In this document: one piece after another, positions 7,729-16,553 of the stretch
How positions within the stretch are numbered: position 1 is the stretch's first letter
Layout: each line of letters starts with the position of its first letter
From: UBA11574 sp963752565
GTDB taxonomy: Bacteria; Desulfobacterota; Desulfobacteria; Desulfobacterales; UBA11574
Reading direction: 5' to 3'
Assembly: GCA_963752565.1 (NCBI GenBank)
Contig: CAVVZC010000018.1
Location: 1-64,000 of the forward strand
DNA: 64,000 bases
Notes under the pieces: generated by a model
Told to the model about the DNA's origin: nothing
Database searches by the model: none
The model's input: only the letters and a program-made list of their open reading frames with translations
Translations under genes and position numbers: made by a program

Positions 7729-8793
7729 TTAATAACAAAACTCCTTAAGATCATAGCTCTTTTTATATTGGGATTCAGGCATCGTCTTTCTTTTTCCGCT
7801 GAAGAACTCGATCAGTCTCATCAGAATCTCCGTGTAGACCGCATCCACTTGGTTTACAGATGCGTTTTCGAGAAGCGTTTTGATAAGAGTTGATTCGTGC
7901 GCCACACCGAATTCAAGGAGTTCGTTAAAAGCTTTAGCCCACACAAGAAAATCCGTATTTTGCAATTGGGCAACCTGTGAACGCAAGTCGTCCTCTTGAG
8001 TTTGTTTTTTGGGTCCAGAATCCCTGTATGGCTGTTTTAGGTGCTTTTCGGCAGGCTTGTATTCAGCACGGTTTTTGTTTATACGCCACCAAATTTTTGC
8101 CTTTGTTACGTAGTACAACGGCGGTGTAAAGTCCATATCTCCCGTTCGGGAAAAGGTATGACCCGTAATCTTGCCAAGCGTACGGGCAGAAACTTCCCTG
8201 ACCTTTTTACTCTCATCGTCAAGGTAATTTGCCACTTTACTCACAACAGATGTATCGGTGTAATGATACAGCGCGCGCAGGATATGAACCAATCGACCCT
8301 GTCTGTTTCTTCGGAGATATCTCTCATCCTCAAGAAGCTCGGCTATCTGAGGGGCAACGGCATATTTTACAAGATACCCATCCTCTGCCAGATCAACAAA
8401 CATCCTGCGCAAACAGTCATTATCAATGGCCAGGAGTGCTGAAACCTCTTGAGGATCGGAAAGATCATACATGTTAATTAGCGACATGGCGCCGACTCTG
8501 CGCCCTGCGTAAAGTGGATGAATGAGGCAAATCCACGCCACACGTTTTGCGTGCAGGGTTTCTCCTTTTTGGTTAAGTGTCGTGATTAAAGTTTTCCAAG
8601 AAGCAACGCTGTCTGAGTCTAAGGATTTAGTAAAAAGCCCTTTCCTCAGAATGGTTGCAAGCCTGTATGAATCCATCGTTTCATGATTCACAGAATCATC
8701 AGCCGATGCTTGCACGGCAGGTAACAAAATTACCAAGATAAAAACTAATCCAACAAAAAGTTTAATTTTATCTCCTGGCTTCAACTTTTTCAT
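7729..8793 (-). CDS. Exported HEAT-repeat-like protein of unknown function
   Basis: A 354-residue protein starting with a clear Sec signal (basic MKKLKPGDKIK, hydrophobic stretch to about residue 28, ending AVQASA). The mature part is helical, with alternating hydrophobic helices. A segment near residues 180-215 (SKVANYLDDESKKVREVSARTLG) matches the HEAT repeat pattern. The C-terminal third is rich in Lys, Gln and Arg. It is probably periplasmic. I do not recognise a specific family, and neighbours do not suggest a job. Confidence 0.7.
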   Translation of the reverse strand: MKKLKPGDKIKLFVGLVFILVILLPAVQASADDSVNHETMDSYRLATILRKGLFTKSLDSDSVASWKTLITTLNQKGETLHAKRVAWICLIHPLYAGRRVGAMSLINMYDLSDPQEVSALLAIDNDCLRRMFVDLAEDGYLVKYAVAPQIAELLEDERYLRRNRQGRLVHILRALYHYTDTSVVSKVANYLDDESKKVREVSARTLGKITGHTFSRTGDMDFTPPLYYVTKAKIWWRINKNRAEYKPAEKHLKQPYRDSGPKKQTQEDDLRSQVAQLQNTDFLVWAKAFNELLEFGVAHESTLIKTLLENASVNQVDAVYTEILMRLIEFFSGKRKTMPESQYKKSYDLKEFCY

Positions 8794-8991
8794 ACAATTA
8801 ACTATCTCGAAATGAATAGAGCTTGCGCATAAGGCCTACATAAAAAATACCCTGCCGCTGATACCCCATTGCCTTCGGCACGACTCCTACGGAGTCTTCG
8901 ATATCAAGGGCTCGCAGTCCCGCTGTAAGCGGGAAAGCTTCGCCTTTGATGACTCAAATCCGGGCCATCCTCGACTTTCGTTCATTCAGGG

Positions 8992-9930
8992 TCAGGCTTT
9001 ATCTATTTCCTTCTTTCTTTTGTCTTTTAAATAAATTGCTTTAGAGAAACCGTCACCCACTGATCTTTCTTCGATCTGAAAAAGCTTTGTGGCCGTCACC
9101 AGTTCCCCTAATTTTTTGTAACCATAGTTTCGCGGATCCCCCGGTTTGGGAAATGCTGACAGTCTGTTTCGCGGTGTTGTTGCTAACGTGTTGGTTGGTG
9201 CGTTTCGGATTGTAAACAAAAAGAAATAAATATTTTTATGGACTTCCGAATTTAACGCCGTTTATCCTGAATCATTTTGTAAAAAGCAAGAACAATGCTA
9301 TTTATCTGGTATTGATTTTATAGGGATCTTTGAAGGCAGGGTGCAAAAAAGCACATTTAGGTGCAAGATGGGCCCAGCCACTGTCATCCGAAGAAGCCTC
9401 AACTGCGTTTCTCAATAAGTTGACGAGTTTCGTATTTTGCTTAAGCTCCTTGGTTGTTTTGCGACGAATCGTCTCGGTATCGTCATCCTTGGATCGCAGC
9501 ACTTCAGTGAATATAAACTTGTCACATGCGGAAACGAATGCTTCAGGAGTTTTTTTTCCCCGAATCCATAAACAACAAGACCGGCCTCTCTTATCCTTGA
9601 GGCCAGCTTAGTAAAATCACTATCGCTGGATACAATGCAGAATCCGTCGAATTTACCCGCGTAAAGCAAGTCCATTGCGTCGATTATCATTGCACTATCG
9701 GTAGCATTTTTTCCCGAGGTATATCTAAACTGCTGTATGGGCTGGATTGAACACTGTAATAGAACTTCTTTCCACCCCTTAAGGCCGGGCACCGTCCAGT
9801 CACCGTAAATTCTTTTTACATTGGCTGTCCCGTATTTTGCGATTTCCGATAGTAGGCCTTCAATAATAGAGGGCTGGGCATTATCTCCATCGATTAATAC
9901 TGCCAATTTTTCAACTTTTCCGTTGGTCAT
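8992..9930 (-). pseudogene. NYN-domain (PIN-like) / OST-HTH (LOTUS) protein, frameshifted and interrupted by a repeat
   Basis: The 5' part (9930 to about 9553) encodes an NYN nuclease-like domain: LIDGDNAQ, then DSAMIIDAMDLLY and the SSDSDFTKLA motif. The frame breaks in a run of eight A; one more A would restore K-T-P-E-A-F and join the next segment (TETIRRKTTKE...SGWAHLA). About 220 bp of repeat sequence (9139-9358) then separates it from the C-terminal LOTUS segment PRNYGYKKLGELVTATKLF and IYLKDKRK. Intact relatives are one protein of about 250 residues and are thought to act on RNA. This copy is probably dead. Confidence 0.85.
9139..9358. repeat. Directly repeated element, copy 1 (inside the NYN gene)
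   Basis: It matches 9987-10205 in the same orientation. Positions 9207-9358 are identical to 10054-10205 over 152 bp; the left 68 bp (from CCCCGGTTTGGG) differ at several positions. It separates two conserved parts of the NYN/LOTUS gene, so it behaves as an insertion. The right end carries the hairpin-prone GGTGCAAAAAAGCACATTT. No reading frame of note is present. Confidence 0.9.
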
Positions 9931-9986
9931 GTTTTTTTCCTTTACGCGTCATATGTTTCTAATAAGCTCGAGACGAGCTGTTTCCC

Positions 9987-10205
9987 CGGTTTGGGGTAAA
10001 TGATGACAGTCTTTTTCGCGGTATTGTCGCTAACGTGTTGGTTGATGCATTTTGGATTGTAAACAAAAAGAAATAAATATTTTTATGGACTTCCGAATTT
10101 AACGCCGTTTATCCTGAATCATTTTGTAAAAAGCAAGAACAATGCTATTTATCTGGTATTGATTTTATAGGGATCTTTGAAGGCAGGGTGCAAAAAAGCA
10201 CATTT
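9987..10205. repeat. Directly repeated element, copy 2 (upstream of the NYN gene)
   Basis: Second copy of the element at 9139-9358, identical over 10054-10205. The right flank continues TTATGTGCATCCC, which makes an inverted repeat with GGGTGCA at the element end. The two direct copies bracket the 5' two-thirds of the NYN gene. The remainder of the 9931-10418 intergenic stretch holds no gene; a 10-bp hairpin lies at 10359-10381. Confidence 0.9.
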
Positions 10206-10358
10206 TTATGTGCATCCCTGAATGATCGTAAACAAAATGATCATTATTTATAATTTATTGGATTACGGATGGATATAGCTATTAAATAGATTCTGCTATG
10301 CTTGAAGGATAGATAAAGCCTTTCAAAGGCACGTCAGTGTTTTAATCGTTGCGTTTGT

Positions 10359-10381
10359 AACCGGGTGCATAGCATCCGGTT
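10359..10381 (-). terminator. Hairpin downstream of lpxA
   Basis: AACCGGGTGC and GCATCCGGTT form a 10-bp stem (one G-U) with a 3-base loop, 37 bases after the lpxA stop. There is no U-run after it on the minus strand, so it is at most a weak or Rho-assisted terminator. Confidence 0.4.
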
Positions 10382-10418
10382 ATCGGGGGATATACAGCAT
10401 CCTCGACGTTTGCAGATT

Positions 10419-11204
10419 TTATTCCTCTTCTTTTAGTTTATCAGAAACAAATCCATAGATTCCTCTTTTTGAAGGAGAGGCGATCCATTTTTGCAAATAG
10501 TTAATTTCGGGGGTTTGAGGTAATTCCAGAGCTGTTAAATCACGCGCCTTTCGCAAACATAAAAACGCTTCTGAAAGCAATTTGAGACGCTCACGTTTTA
10601 TACCATCCCGGCGCAAACCGATTAAGTTAAGGCGATAGTGACGAACGACCGTACCTGCCACCATCATAAAGGGCAAAACATCTTTGCGTATCAATACTCC
10701 TCCTGCAAGCATTGCCAAAGAACCAATTCTGCAAAATTGATGAATCATGGCTCCTGCACCAAAAACAACGTTATCACCGACCTCAACAAATCCGCCTAAA
10801 GCTGTATAAGAAGCAAAAATACATCCATTCCCGATGACACAGTCATGCCCGATATGGATAGTACTCATAAAATAACACTTGGAACCCACTTGGGTCGATT
10901 TGCCCGCTCTTGTCGCTCTGTGGATCGTGCTTCCTTCCCTGAAAACATTGTCATCACCAATAACCGTATATGTTTCTATGGTTTTGTCGAAACTGATATC
11001 CTGGGGCAAGCCTCCAATGACCGCATACGGATGAACGATATTATTCGATCCCATTTTTACATAACTGCGAATGAATGCATGAGATTCTATCAGACAATTA
11101 TCTCCGATTTCCACATGATCTTCAACGACGGCATAAGCTCCAATTTTAACATTTTTACCAATTTTTGCTGTCGAGGCGATCTCGGCGGTTGGGTGAATAT
11201 CCAT
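10419..11204 (-). CDS. lpxA: Acyl-ACP--UDP-N-acetylglucosamine O-acyltransferase LpxA
   Basis: A 261-residue left-handed beta-helix acyltransferase that makes the first acylation in lipid A synthesis. Repeated hexapeptides (such as IGKNVKIG, VEIGDN) fill the first 190 residues. The LpxA signature GGLPQDISF and the catalytic-His segment STIHIGHDC are present, followed by the C-terminal helical domain. Length is normal. AAGG lies 5 bases before the ATG. It stands apart from lpxD, fabZ and lpxB, which usually accompany it, so a paralogue with another acceptor sugar remains possible. Confidence 0.9.
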   Translation of the reverse strand: MDIHPTAEIASTAKIGKNVKIGAYAVVEDHVEIGDNCLIESHAFIRSYVKMGSNNIVHPYAVIGGLPQDISFDKTIETYTVIGDDNVFREGSTIHRATRAGKSTQVGSKCYFMSTIHIGHDCVIGNGCIFASYTALGGFVEVGDNVVFGAGAMIHQFCRIGSLAMLAGGVLIRKDVLPFMMVAGTVVRHYRLNLIGLRRDGIKRERLKLLSEAFLCLRKARDLTALELPQTPEINYLQKWIASPSKRGIYGFVSDKLKEEE

Positions 11205-11411
11205 TTATACCTTTCCATGGTGATGAATTCGAAATTAGTTGTTTTAATAATTCCTGAGAAATGAGGTCTGGGTATTTGGTCCACAGTTACTTCTATGCGA
11301 AAATGAATGAAGATTCTTTGGCCGAATCTCAATTACCTAAAAGTGGAGAATTCGAACCGAAATCAGACGTATGTTATTTTGCCCCTGTGTAACATACCAA
11401 CAAACCAACAA

Positions 11412-11681
11412 TTATTTCACAGCTTCCTTCAATGCCTTTCCTGCAACGAACTTCGGCACCTTACTTGCCGCAATATATATCTCTTCCCCGGTCTGAGGAT
11501 TTCTGCCTTTACGAGCCTTTCTTTCAGCCACTTTAAATGAGCCGAATCCAATCAATGATACAGAATCTCCTTTTTCCAATGCATTGGTAATGCTTGAAAG
11601 AACACAGTCCACAGCCGTCTGAGCATCCTTTTTGGTTTTAAGGACCTTTGAAACTTTATTGACTAGGTCTTTTTTGTTCAT
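11412..11681 (-). CDS. hup: HU-family nucleoid protein
   Basis: An 89-residue DNA-bending protein of the HU/IHF family. It shows the N-terminal helix pair (MNKKDLVNKVSKVLKTKKDA), the GFGSFKVAERKARKGRNPQ core and the DNA-gripping arm GEEIYIAASKVPKFVAGK. It compacts DNA as a dimer. The RBS AAGGAG precedes the ATG. It is monocistronic by spacing. HU rather than IHF is favoured by the arm sequence. Confidence 0.95.
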   Translation of the reverse strand: MNKKDLVNKVSKVLKTKKDAQTAVDCVLSSITNALEKGDSVSLIGFGSFKVAERKARKGRNPQTGEEIYIAASKVPKFVAGKALKEAVK

Positions 11682-11842
11682 TTTTTTTCTCCTTTCTTGA
11701 TAATATTACAGTATATTACAGAGAGTATAACGATCCCCTTTTTTAAGATTTATTATATCCACTTCCGATTTTAAAACCGTTGTTAGGTGTTATTTATATA
11801 CAACTGATGATCACCACGGTTCTTATGTCCGAGTGTCGCTTA

Positions 11843-12154
11843 CTAAAAGCGTCGCCGTCCTCCTCCGCCATGCCTTGGTCCTCCACCTCTTGAACCACCT
11901 CGACGGCTATCAGAGCGAGGGCGGGCTTCATTGACATTAAGGCTCCGGCCTATCAAATCCTTCCCATTCAAGCCTTCGATTGCAGACTGTGCTTCAGATT
12001 TGGCGGGCATCTCCACAAATCCAAACCCTTTTGATCTGCCGGTGTAATTGTCTTTTATAACCTTGACGGTATCGACATTTCCAAAGACCTCAAAAGCTTT
12101 TTTTAAATCCTCTTCGGTCACCTCATATGATAGATTCCCTACATAAATATTCAT
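11843..12154 (-). CDS. RRM-type RNA-binding protein with Gly/Arg-rich tail
   Basis: A 103-residue protein with one RNA recognition motif: RNP2 IYVGNL at residues 3-8 and RNP1 KGFGFVEM near residue 42. After residue 80 comes an RGG-like tail (SRRGGSRGGGPRHGGGG). Bacterial proteins of this type bind single-stranded RNA and are often cold-induced. AAGGAG lies 7 bases before the ATG. Its neighbours include a cold-shock-domain protein, which fits an RNA chaperone role. The target RNA is unknown. Confidence 0.93.
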   Translation of the reverse strand: MNIYVGNLSYEVTEEDLKKAFEVFGNVDTVKVIKDNYTGRSKGFGFVEMPAKSEAQSAIEGLNGKDLIGRSLNVNEARPRSDSRRGGSRGGGPRHGGGGRRRF

Positions 12155-12490
12155 TCTGATCTCCTTCGAATAAAGATAATTTTAAAGGTTGTTTTTCTCG
12201 ACATTTAAGACTGCTATCAATTAAATATCACTGCAAATTACGTTTGTAAATTGTAGGTAATTTGGCGTTCGATTTTTCCAAGATAATGTGGAAGTCAATA
12301 AATCGGCTTACAATTCTTTATCATTTCCAATCTTCAAACAAAATGTGCACGAATAAATTAAAATTAATCGATAAAAGAAAGAAATGAACGCCTCTGAAGT
12401 AAGAAGCTGATCTAGCTTTCTTCGCAAGATGGTGCGTTCCTGATGTATAATTGTAAGTATTAAGATAGAAAAGTATTGTGCATTTCCAAA
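12155..12490. other. Non-coding stretch between the RRM and cold-shock genes
   Basis: 336 bp of AT-rich sequence with no convincing reading frame, repeat or hairpin. It presumably holds the 5' leader and promoter of the RRM gene. Confidence 0.5.
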
Positions 12491-12736
12491 TTAATAGGAT
12501 TTGAGAGGCTGTAAGTTGATGGCTTGTGTGCCTTTAGAGGTTTCTTTTAATTCAAAAGATACAGGGTCACCCTTTTGTAAACCGAAATGCCCAAATTCCT
12601 TGATGCCCGATTTATGAACAAAAACGTCCCCATGTTCTTCAGTGTGTATAAAACCATAGCCTTTTTTTTCACTGTACGATTTGACAGTATCCTTCCATCT
12701 AATGTTTTTCCTTTCCTTGTATCTTGTCTTGTACAA
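12491..12736 (-). CDS. Cold-shock domain protein, start region disrupted
   Basis: A cold-shock domain with RNP1 KGYGFI and RNP2 DVFVHKSGI, ending AINLQPLKSY. The open frame extends back to a TTG at 12736, giving an unusual basic extension and no ATG. A better start is the ATG at 12698, which would read M-E-G-T-V-K-S-Y-S, the normal CSP beginning, if one T at about 12689 were absent. So either a one-base insertion has put the start out of frame, or there is a sequence error, or a non-ATG codon is used. CSPs melt RNA secondary structure. Confidence 0.78.
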   Translation of the reverse strand: MYKTRYKERKNIRWKDTVKSYSEKKGYGFIHTEEHGDVFVHKSGIKEFGHFGLQKGDPVSFELKETSKGTQAINLQPLKSY

Positions 12737-13394
12737 ACGCTCAGGAGGTCAATTTGAAGGGGGGCCAAAAAAAAATAAGTTCTTTGTACAGGCCCCAAAA
12801 TAAATACCAGAAATATAAACAAGTAGTGAATGGTAGAATCAGTTAATTCTTAAATTAATCCATTCGTAATAATAAGTCAATAGTTTGACCTGAAAAATAA
12901 TCCAGTTTTTGATTATGAATTATAGATGTGATTGATCAATTCATTCCAGATAACTTGTGTAAAAACCAAACGAACGCCAGATAACTTTTATAGTGACCAC
13001 GCCATAAGGACGTGGTCACTGATTGGAGGACATCTGACACCCTTTAATATATTTGACAGTCTGCTCGCTTTCTTTCATGGTAAGGAACTTAAGGAAAAGA
13101 GCTGGAACCCAAGCAATACGTATATAGTGAAATCAGGTTTAAATCCGTGTGCGTTATAAATTCAGGATAGCTATTGTTGATTTATAATATTATAACCTGA
13201 AAAGGGTCATCATTTTCTTTAAATCTCAGAAGCTTAAACATTCGATATTCAACAAATTAACTTAACTGAATCTTAATTGAATCGGATCATTTTATTCTCT
13301 GCTGGACGATCGGTTGTGCAATAGCGCCAGCCTGTATGAAATTGGTCACTGAAAGGTATCGAAATTCAAAAAAGTCTTTTGGCAAAATCATGAT
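12737..13394. other. 658-bp non-coding stretch with one strong hairpin
   Basis: AT-rich. The only clear structure is the perfect hairpin at 12993-13019 (GTGACCACG and CGTGGTCAC around a 9-base loop), not followed by a U-run. No conserved protein-like frame was found on either strand. Confidence 0.5.
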
Positions 13395-13676
13395 TTAGTA
13401 GCCTAAATTGAAGTCACCCGCCTGACCAAAAGCATCCACCTTTCCATCCAGCAACCTGACATAATATACATTGGTGTAAAATCCCCCTGTTGTAAGGTGA
13501 TAGTTAAGATATTCTGTATTCTTTTTGGCACTGCTGCTTGTAGGTTCACCAATGTTTTCAATGACTTCTTTTTTGGTCATACCAAGTTTTAGTTGATTCA
13601 TTTTTTTGGACGATCCTGCACAGCCAAAAAGGAAAGCAACAGATAGAAGTATTACGATAATACGATAAGGTTTCAT
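13395..13676 (-). CDS. Small SmpA/BamE-like lipoprotein
   Basis: A 93-residue lipoprotein: signal peptide MKPYRIIVILLSVAFLFGC with a lipobox ending at Cys19, then LKLGMTKKEVIENIGEP, the hallmark of SmpA/OmlA (BamE) folds, and two beta strands (YLNYHL, VYYVRLLDGKVDAFG). It is probably anchored in the outer membrane. AGGGGG lies 7 bases before the ATG. BamE itself is a component of the outer-membrane protein assembly machine, but many short relatives of this fold have no known role, and the surroundings give no link. Confidence 0.75.
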   Translation of the reverse strand: MKPYRIIVILLSVAFLFGCAGSSKKMNQLKLGMTKKEVIENIGEPTSSSAKKNTEYLNYHLTTGGFYTNVYYVRLLDGKVDAFGQAGDFNLGY

Positions 13677-14296
13677 ATTAATCCCCCTGCAAATAAGTAA
13701 TAATTGAGATGCGTTAAGTGATATTGAATCTTATCCATCTTTCGGTTAAAGGTTATTCATGTTCTTTTTTATCGTGTTTTATTGAGAATTATTTTGATGT
13801 GTTCTTGAAACAGTATGTAAATTATCAAAATATAAAATACGAAAAAGAATGTCAATAATTGTAAAATGTTTCATCTCACATTAAAGACAAAAAAACAAAT
13901 CCAAACGGATCTCAAACCACCACAAAATTAGGTGTATTATGCCCTGAAATATGTGGAAAAAACTGTTCCTAAAAGTGGATTCTCATATTCGGACTAAAGA
14001 TGAGTTTCTGTCTGAAATTGAACAACAAACCCTGATGTTTTTGTGATGGATCTGGATTCAAAGATTGACGGGATTGAAACTTCGGGAAAGATAAGGTCTC
14101 AGTTTGCTGTTGCGGTTATATGTTTGTACCTAACCTGATGCATTGACCTGAATATTTTATCAAAGTATCGTGAATGCATACCTGTAATAGGGGGGGATGA
14201 AAGCGTCCGGGCAAATGATCATTACAACCTGTTGACCAACGCCTGCCATTCCCCGCCCTATCGACGGGTATGCCAGTTTTAAAGCCAAAGGTATCC
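13677..14296. other. 620-bp stretch without a supported gene
   Basis: Short frames exist (for example 13951-14046, plus strand) but none resembles a known protein or has a good ribosome site. It may contain decayed sequence. No repeat shared with the other intergenic elements was recognised. Confidence 0.4.
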
Positions 14297-14953
14297 TTAT
14301 CCCTTTGCTAAGATGTTATCGAGCCGCTCCAGGTCATTTATTACCCGCCACGTGCCCCCCCCTTCCTTTACTGTCTTTTCCTGCCACTGTTTGACACGGG
14401 CCAAATATTTTTTTGGATCCTGATTGTCGGCGCGCAGCTTAGTTACGTTAAGTGCAATGATATGGAATCCGGACAGTTCAAACGGAACATCCCTTACATA
14501 CCCTTTGGCCAGTTCTTCCTGAAGATCTGAAAATATCAGAATGTATTTATTGGCCGATCCGGATTCATTCAGATACTCAATAGCCTGAAGCATGCCACCG
14601 GAGATATCGGTGTAGCTGCTTTGTCGAACACCCGTTACAAAGGTATTGACGCTGTTTTGAAAAGCACGCTTCTGGTTATTGGCCACCGATGGTCTGGCAT
14701 CAAATGTGACCTTGGCGACAATGTCTTTTTCACTGAAACTGCCGGTATCGATTCGTCCCACAGCCATGGTGTCTCCGGGCTGTAACGTGCCCAGGAGGTA
14801 GTTGATGATTAAACGGGCTTTCTTCAACTCCACAGCATAGGTTCCCGACGTATCCAAAAGCATGTAGACCCCTTTTGCCCGGTTCGATTGTTGTGAGCAG
14901 CCGGTGGTCAAAAGGATTAAAAAACCGATGAGCCAAAATCGAAAATATTTCAT
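14297..14953 (-). CDS. VWA-domain lipoprotein
   Basis: A 218-residue lipoprotein. The signal MKYFRFWLIGFLILLTTGC ends in a lipobox Cys at residue 19. A von Willebrand factor A domain follows, with the MIDAS motif in MLLDTSGT, a middle Thr in SSYTDISGGM and the strand YILIFSDLQEE. VWA domains bind metals and partner proteins. The ATG overlaps the stop of the upstream membrane-protein gene (ATGA), so the two are translationally coupled and likely form one complex. The operon is preceded by a c-di-GMP riboswitch. The longer upstream frame was rejected because it overlaps the preceding gene. Confidence 0.85.
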   Translation of the reverse strand: MKYFRFWLIGFLILLTTGCSQQSNRAKGVYMLLDTSGTYAVELKKARLIINYLLGTLQPGDTMAVGRIDTGSFSEKDIVAKVTFDARPSVANNQKRAFQNSVNTFVTGVRQSSYTDISGGMLQAIEYLNESGSANKYILIFSDLQEELAKGYVRDVPFELSGFHIIALNVTKLRADNQDPKKYLARVKQWQEKTVKEGGGTWRVINDLERLDNILAKG

Positions 14954-16443
14954 TTTGCCATCTCCTTGTTCTCGGTCAGTGGATCCACAGCGGGCATGGC
15001 CCCCGAGCCGATCGTCTTCTCTTTCTCTGCGGGGTTGTCTTTGGTTTGAGTCCGAAACAGGCTTTGGGTCACAACCCCCTCCAGCCAAAGCGCCGGAAAA
15101 ATAACCAGATCGTAAAGGTTTATCATCAACCGCCCGGTGTAGTACCCGAGCAGGCCGGTCAGTCGCAATGCAAAGGTTAAGGAACGGAGCACCCAAGCAG
15201 TGATTAGGCCCAAAATGGTTCGGGAAGATGCCACAAAGGATTCCAAAGGTATGGCCACAAAGGTGAGAATAAACGGCAAAATAAAGCCCATCACCATCTG
15301 TCCAACCATTGGGATCACACTTCCGGCTACAGAACTGGGTGCTACACCTGCCAGGCTCTGACGCAATGCCTCCATATCACCTGCAATCCGGTCGCGCATA
15401 AAGGCCAGCGCCGATTCCACACCGGCTAAAATGGCCAGCAGGCTCAAAGCGATCCAGAACAGCATCATACGCATGCGATCGTCCATGCTGCCAATGATAG
15501 GAAACAGTCGCGTGATACGCAGCGACTCCATCAAAAAAATACCGGTACAGATCTCAAGACAGATGATTACCAAACCGGCGATATCTGATGTCTTGTAGGG
15601 GCCGAGATAACTGGCGCCACCCACCATTTCTGACATCGGCAGAGCGATGAGATTAAAATTAATTATGGCGCCGCCTAGAGCAATTAGAAGAACCGCGCCG
15701 GAAATGAAAAACTGAGTCATCGAGGAAGAAGAAAGCGTTCGCATGGCCGAGTCGGTCTGTTCGCGGATCTGTTCATAGTTGTCCATGTAACGATCGATTC
15801 GTTTGGCCCGAAAGTTCAAATCAGACAAGGATTTATTCAAACCGCCGAGGGTCTTTTTTATGGCGCGCAATAAAGGCAGCATTCGATTGAGGATCGCATG
15901 ACGATTGGAAGCATCAATGCGGTGCTGTTCGAGCGCTTTTATCTGCTGTTGGGATAAAGTCTGATGAATGTCGTCCAGCATATTGCCGACGATAGGGTCG
16001 TTGCTGGGTCGAATACTTGCAATCGCTTTAATGACCTTAACCCAATCAGGCAACGTCTGAGGAATTTCAACGCTATTTTGGTGGTCTTCGTCAAGTTTGA
16101 CGAGGTTCTCGTTCAGCTGGCGTTGAAGCTGAGGATATCCCTCCAAGTCTCGTTGTACCGCAGTGGAGATACGTTCAAACTCCCTTTCCACACAGCGTTC
16201 GGCATGTTGGCGCCCGGCACTGAGCAATACATCCCGGTTGCGATCGTTTAGGCGCTTTTCAGCCAGTTTGACCGAAGTAGCAAAAAGCCGCATGCTATTT
16301 CTAATAATCATGCTTAAAGATGCCAGGCAGCGATGACTCGGTTTACGCGCCAAATACATTGCTGCAATAATTAAAACGATCCACATGAAAGTGGAAAGAA
16401 AGGGGCTGGCGGTAATCGTTGGTAAAAATCCGGTGGTTGTCAT
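14950..16443 (-). CDS. Multipass membrane protein with coiled-coil region, c-di-GMP riboswitch controlled
   Basis: A 497-residue protein I do not recognise. Predicted by eye: one membrane helix near residues 14-32, a long charged helical or coiled-coil part (about 55-250), then four to six membrane helices (about 257-280, 302-320, 343-365, 400-425 and beyond), and a hydrophilic tail with EKEKTIGSG. Its stop overlaps the start of the VWA lipoprotein gene. The SD GGGAGG lies 6 bases before the ATG and can be masked by an upstream complementary segment. The layout suggests an envelope complex switched by c-di-GMP, possibly for adhesion or surface mechanics; that is inference. Confidence 0.85.
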   Translation of the reverse strand: MTTTGFLPTITASPFLSTFMWIVLIIAAMYLARKPSHRCLASLSMIIRNSMRLFATSVKLAEKRLNDRNRDVLLSAGRQHAERCVEREFERISTAVQRDLEGYPQLQRQLNENLVKLDEDHQNSVEIPQTLPDWVKVIKAIASIRPSNDPIVGNMLDDIHQTLSQQQIKALEQHRIDASNRHAILNRMLPLLRAIKKTLGGLNKSLSDLNFRAKRIDRYMDNYEQIREQTDSAMRTLSSSSMTQFFISGAVLLIALGGAIINFNLIALPMSEMVGGASYLGPYKTSDIAGLVIICLEICTGIFLMESLRITRLFPIIGSMDDRMRMMLFWIALSLLAILAGVESALAFMRDRIAGDMEALRQSLAGVAPSSVAGSVIPMVGQMVMGFILPFILTFVAIPLESFVASSRTILGLITAWVLRSLTFALRLTGLLGYYTGRLMINLYDLVIFPALWLEGVVTQSLFRTQTKDNPAEKEKTIGSGAMPAVDPLTENKEMAK

Positions 16444-16448
16444 GGGAC

Positions 16449-16484
16449 ACCTCCCTTTTGTTTGGGTTATACACCACGGGAGGT
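16449..16484 (-). promoter_or_regulatory. Possible SD-sequestering hairpin
   Basis: On the mRNA, ACCUCCC (16484-16478) is perfectly complementary to GGGAGGU (16455-16449), which contains the Shine-Dalgarno site of the membrane-protein gene. Pairing would hide the ribosome site, adding translational control to the riboswitch terminator upstream. Confidence 0.5.
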
Positions 16485-16509
16485 CAGCTCATTTGCCGAT
16501 GAACCTCTG

Positions 16510-16550
16510 CAAATAGAAAACGCCTTAGCAACAATAGTATGAAGGCGTTT
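16510..16550 (-). terminator. Intrinsic terminator of the riboswitch expression platform
   Basis: Reading the minus strand, AAACGCCTT and AAGGCGTTT form a 9-bp stem, followed by TTTTCTATTT. The stem begins a few bases after the aptamer P1 helix, so c-di-GMP binding can influence its formation. Whether the switch is ON or OFF cannot be read from sequence alone. Confidence 0.8.
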
Positions 16551-16553
16551 GCT

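Noticed and set aside
9207..10205. Direct repeats as a CRISPR array or integron attC sites
   Set aside because: Only two long copies separated by a gene fragment; no short regular repeat-spacer pattern, and no convincing attC core pair.
13951..14046. 31-codon plus-strand frame starting MWKKLFLKV
   Set aside because: No ribosome site and no recognisable family; downstream sequence in the same frame is not coding.
14954..15196. Upstream extension of the VWA lipoprotein frame
   Set aside because: It overlaps the membrane-protein gene. The ATG at 14953 starts a proper lipoprotein signal and overlaps the upstream stop.
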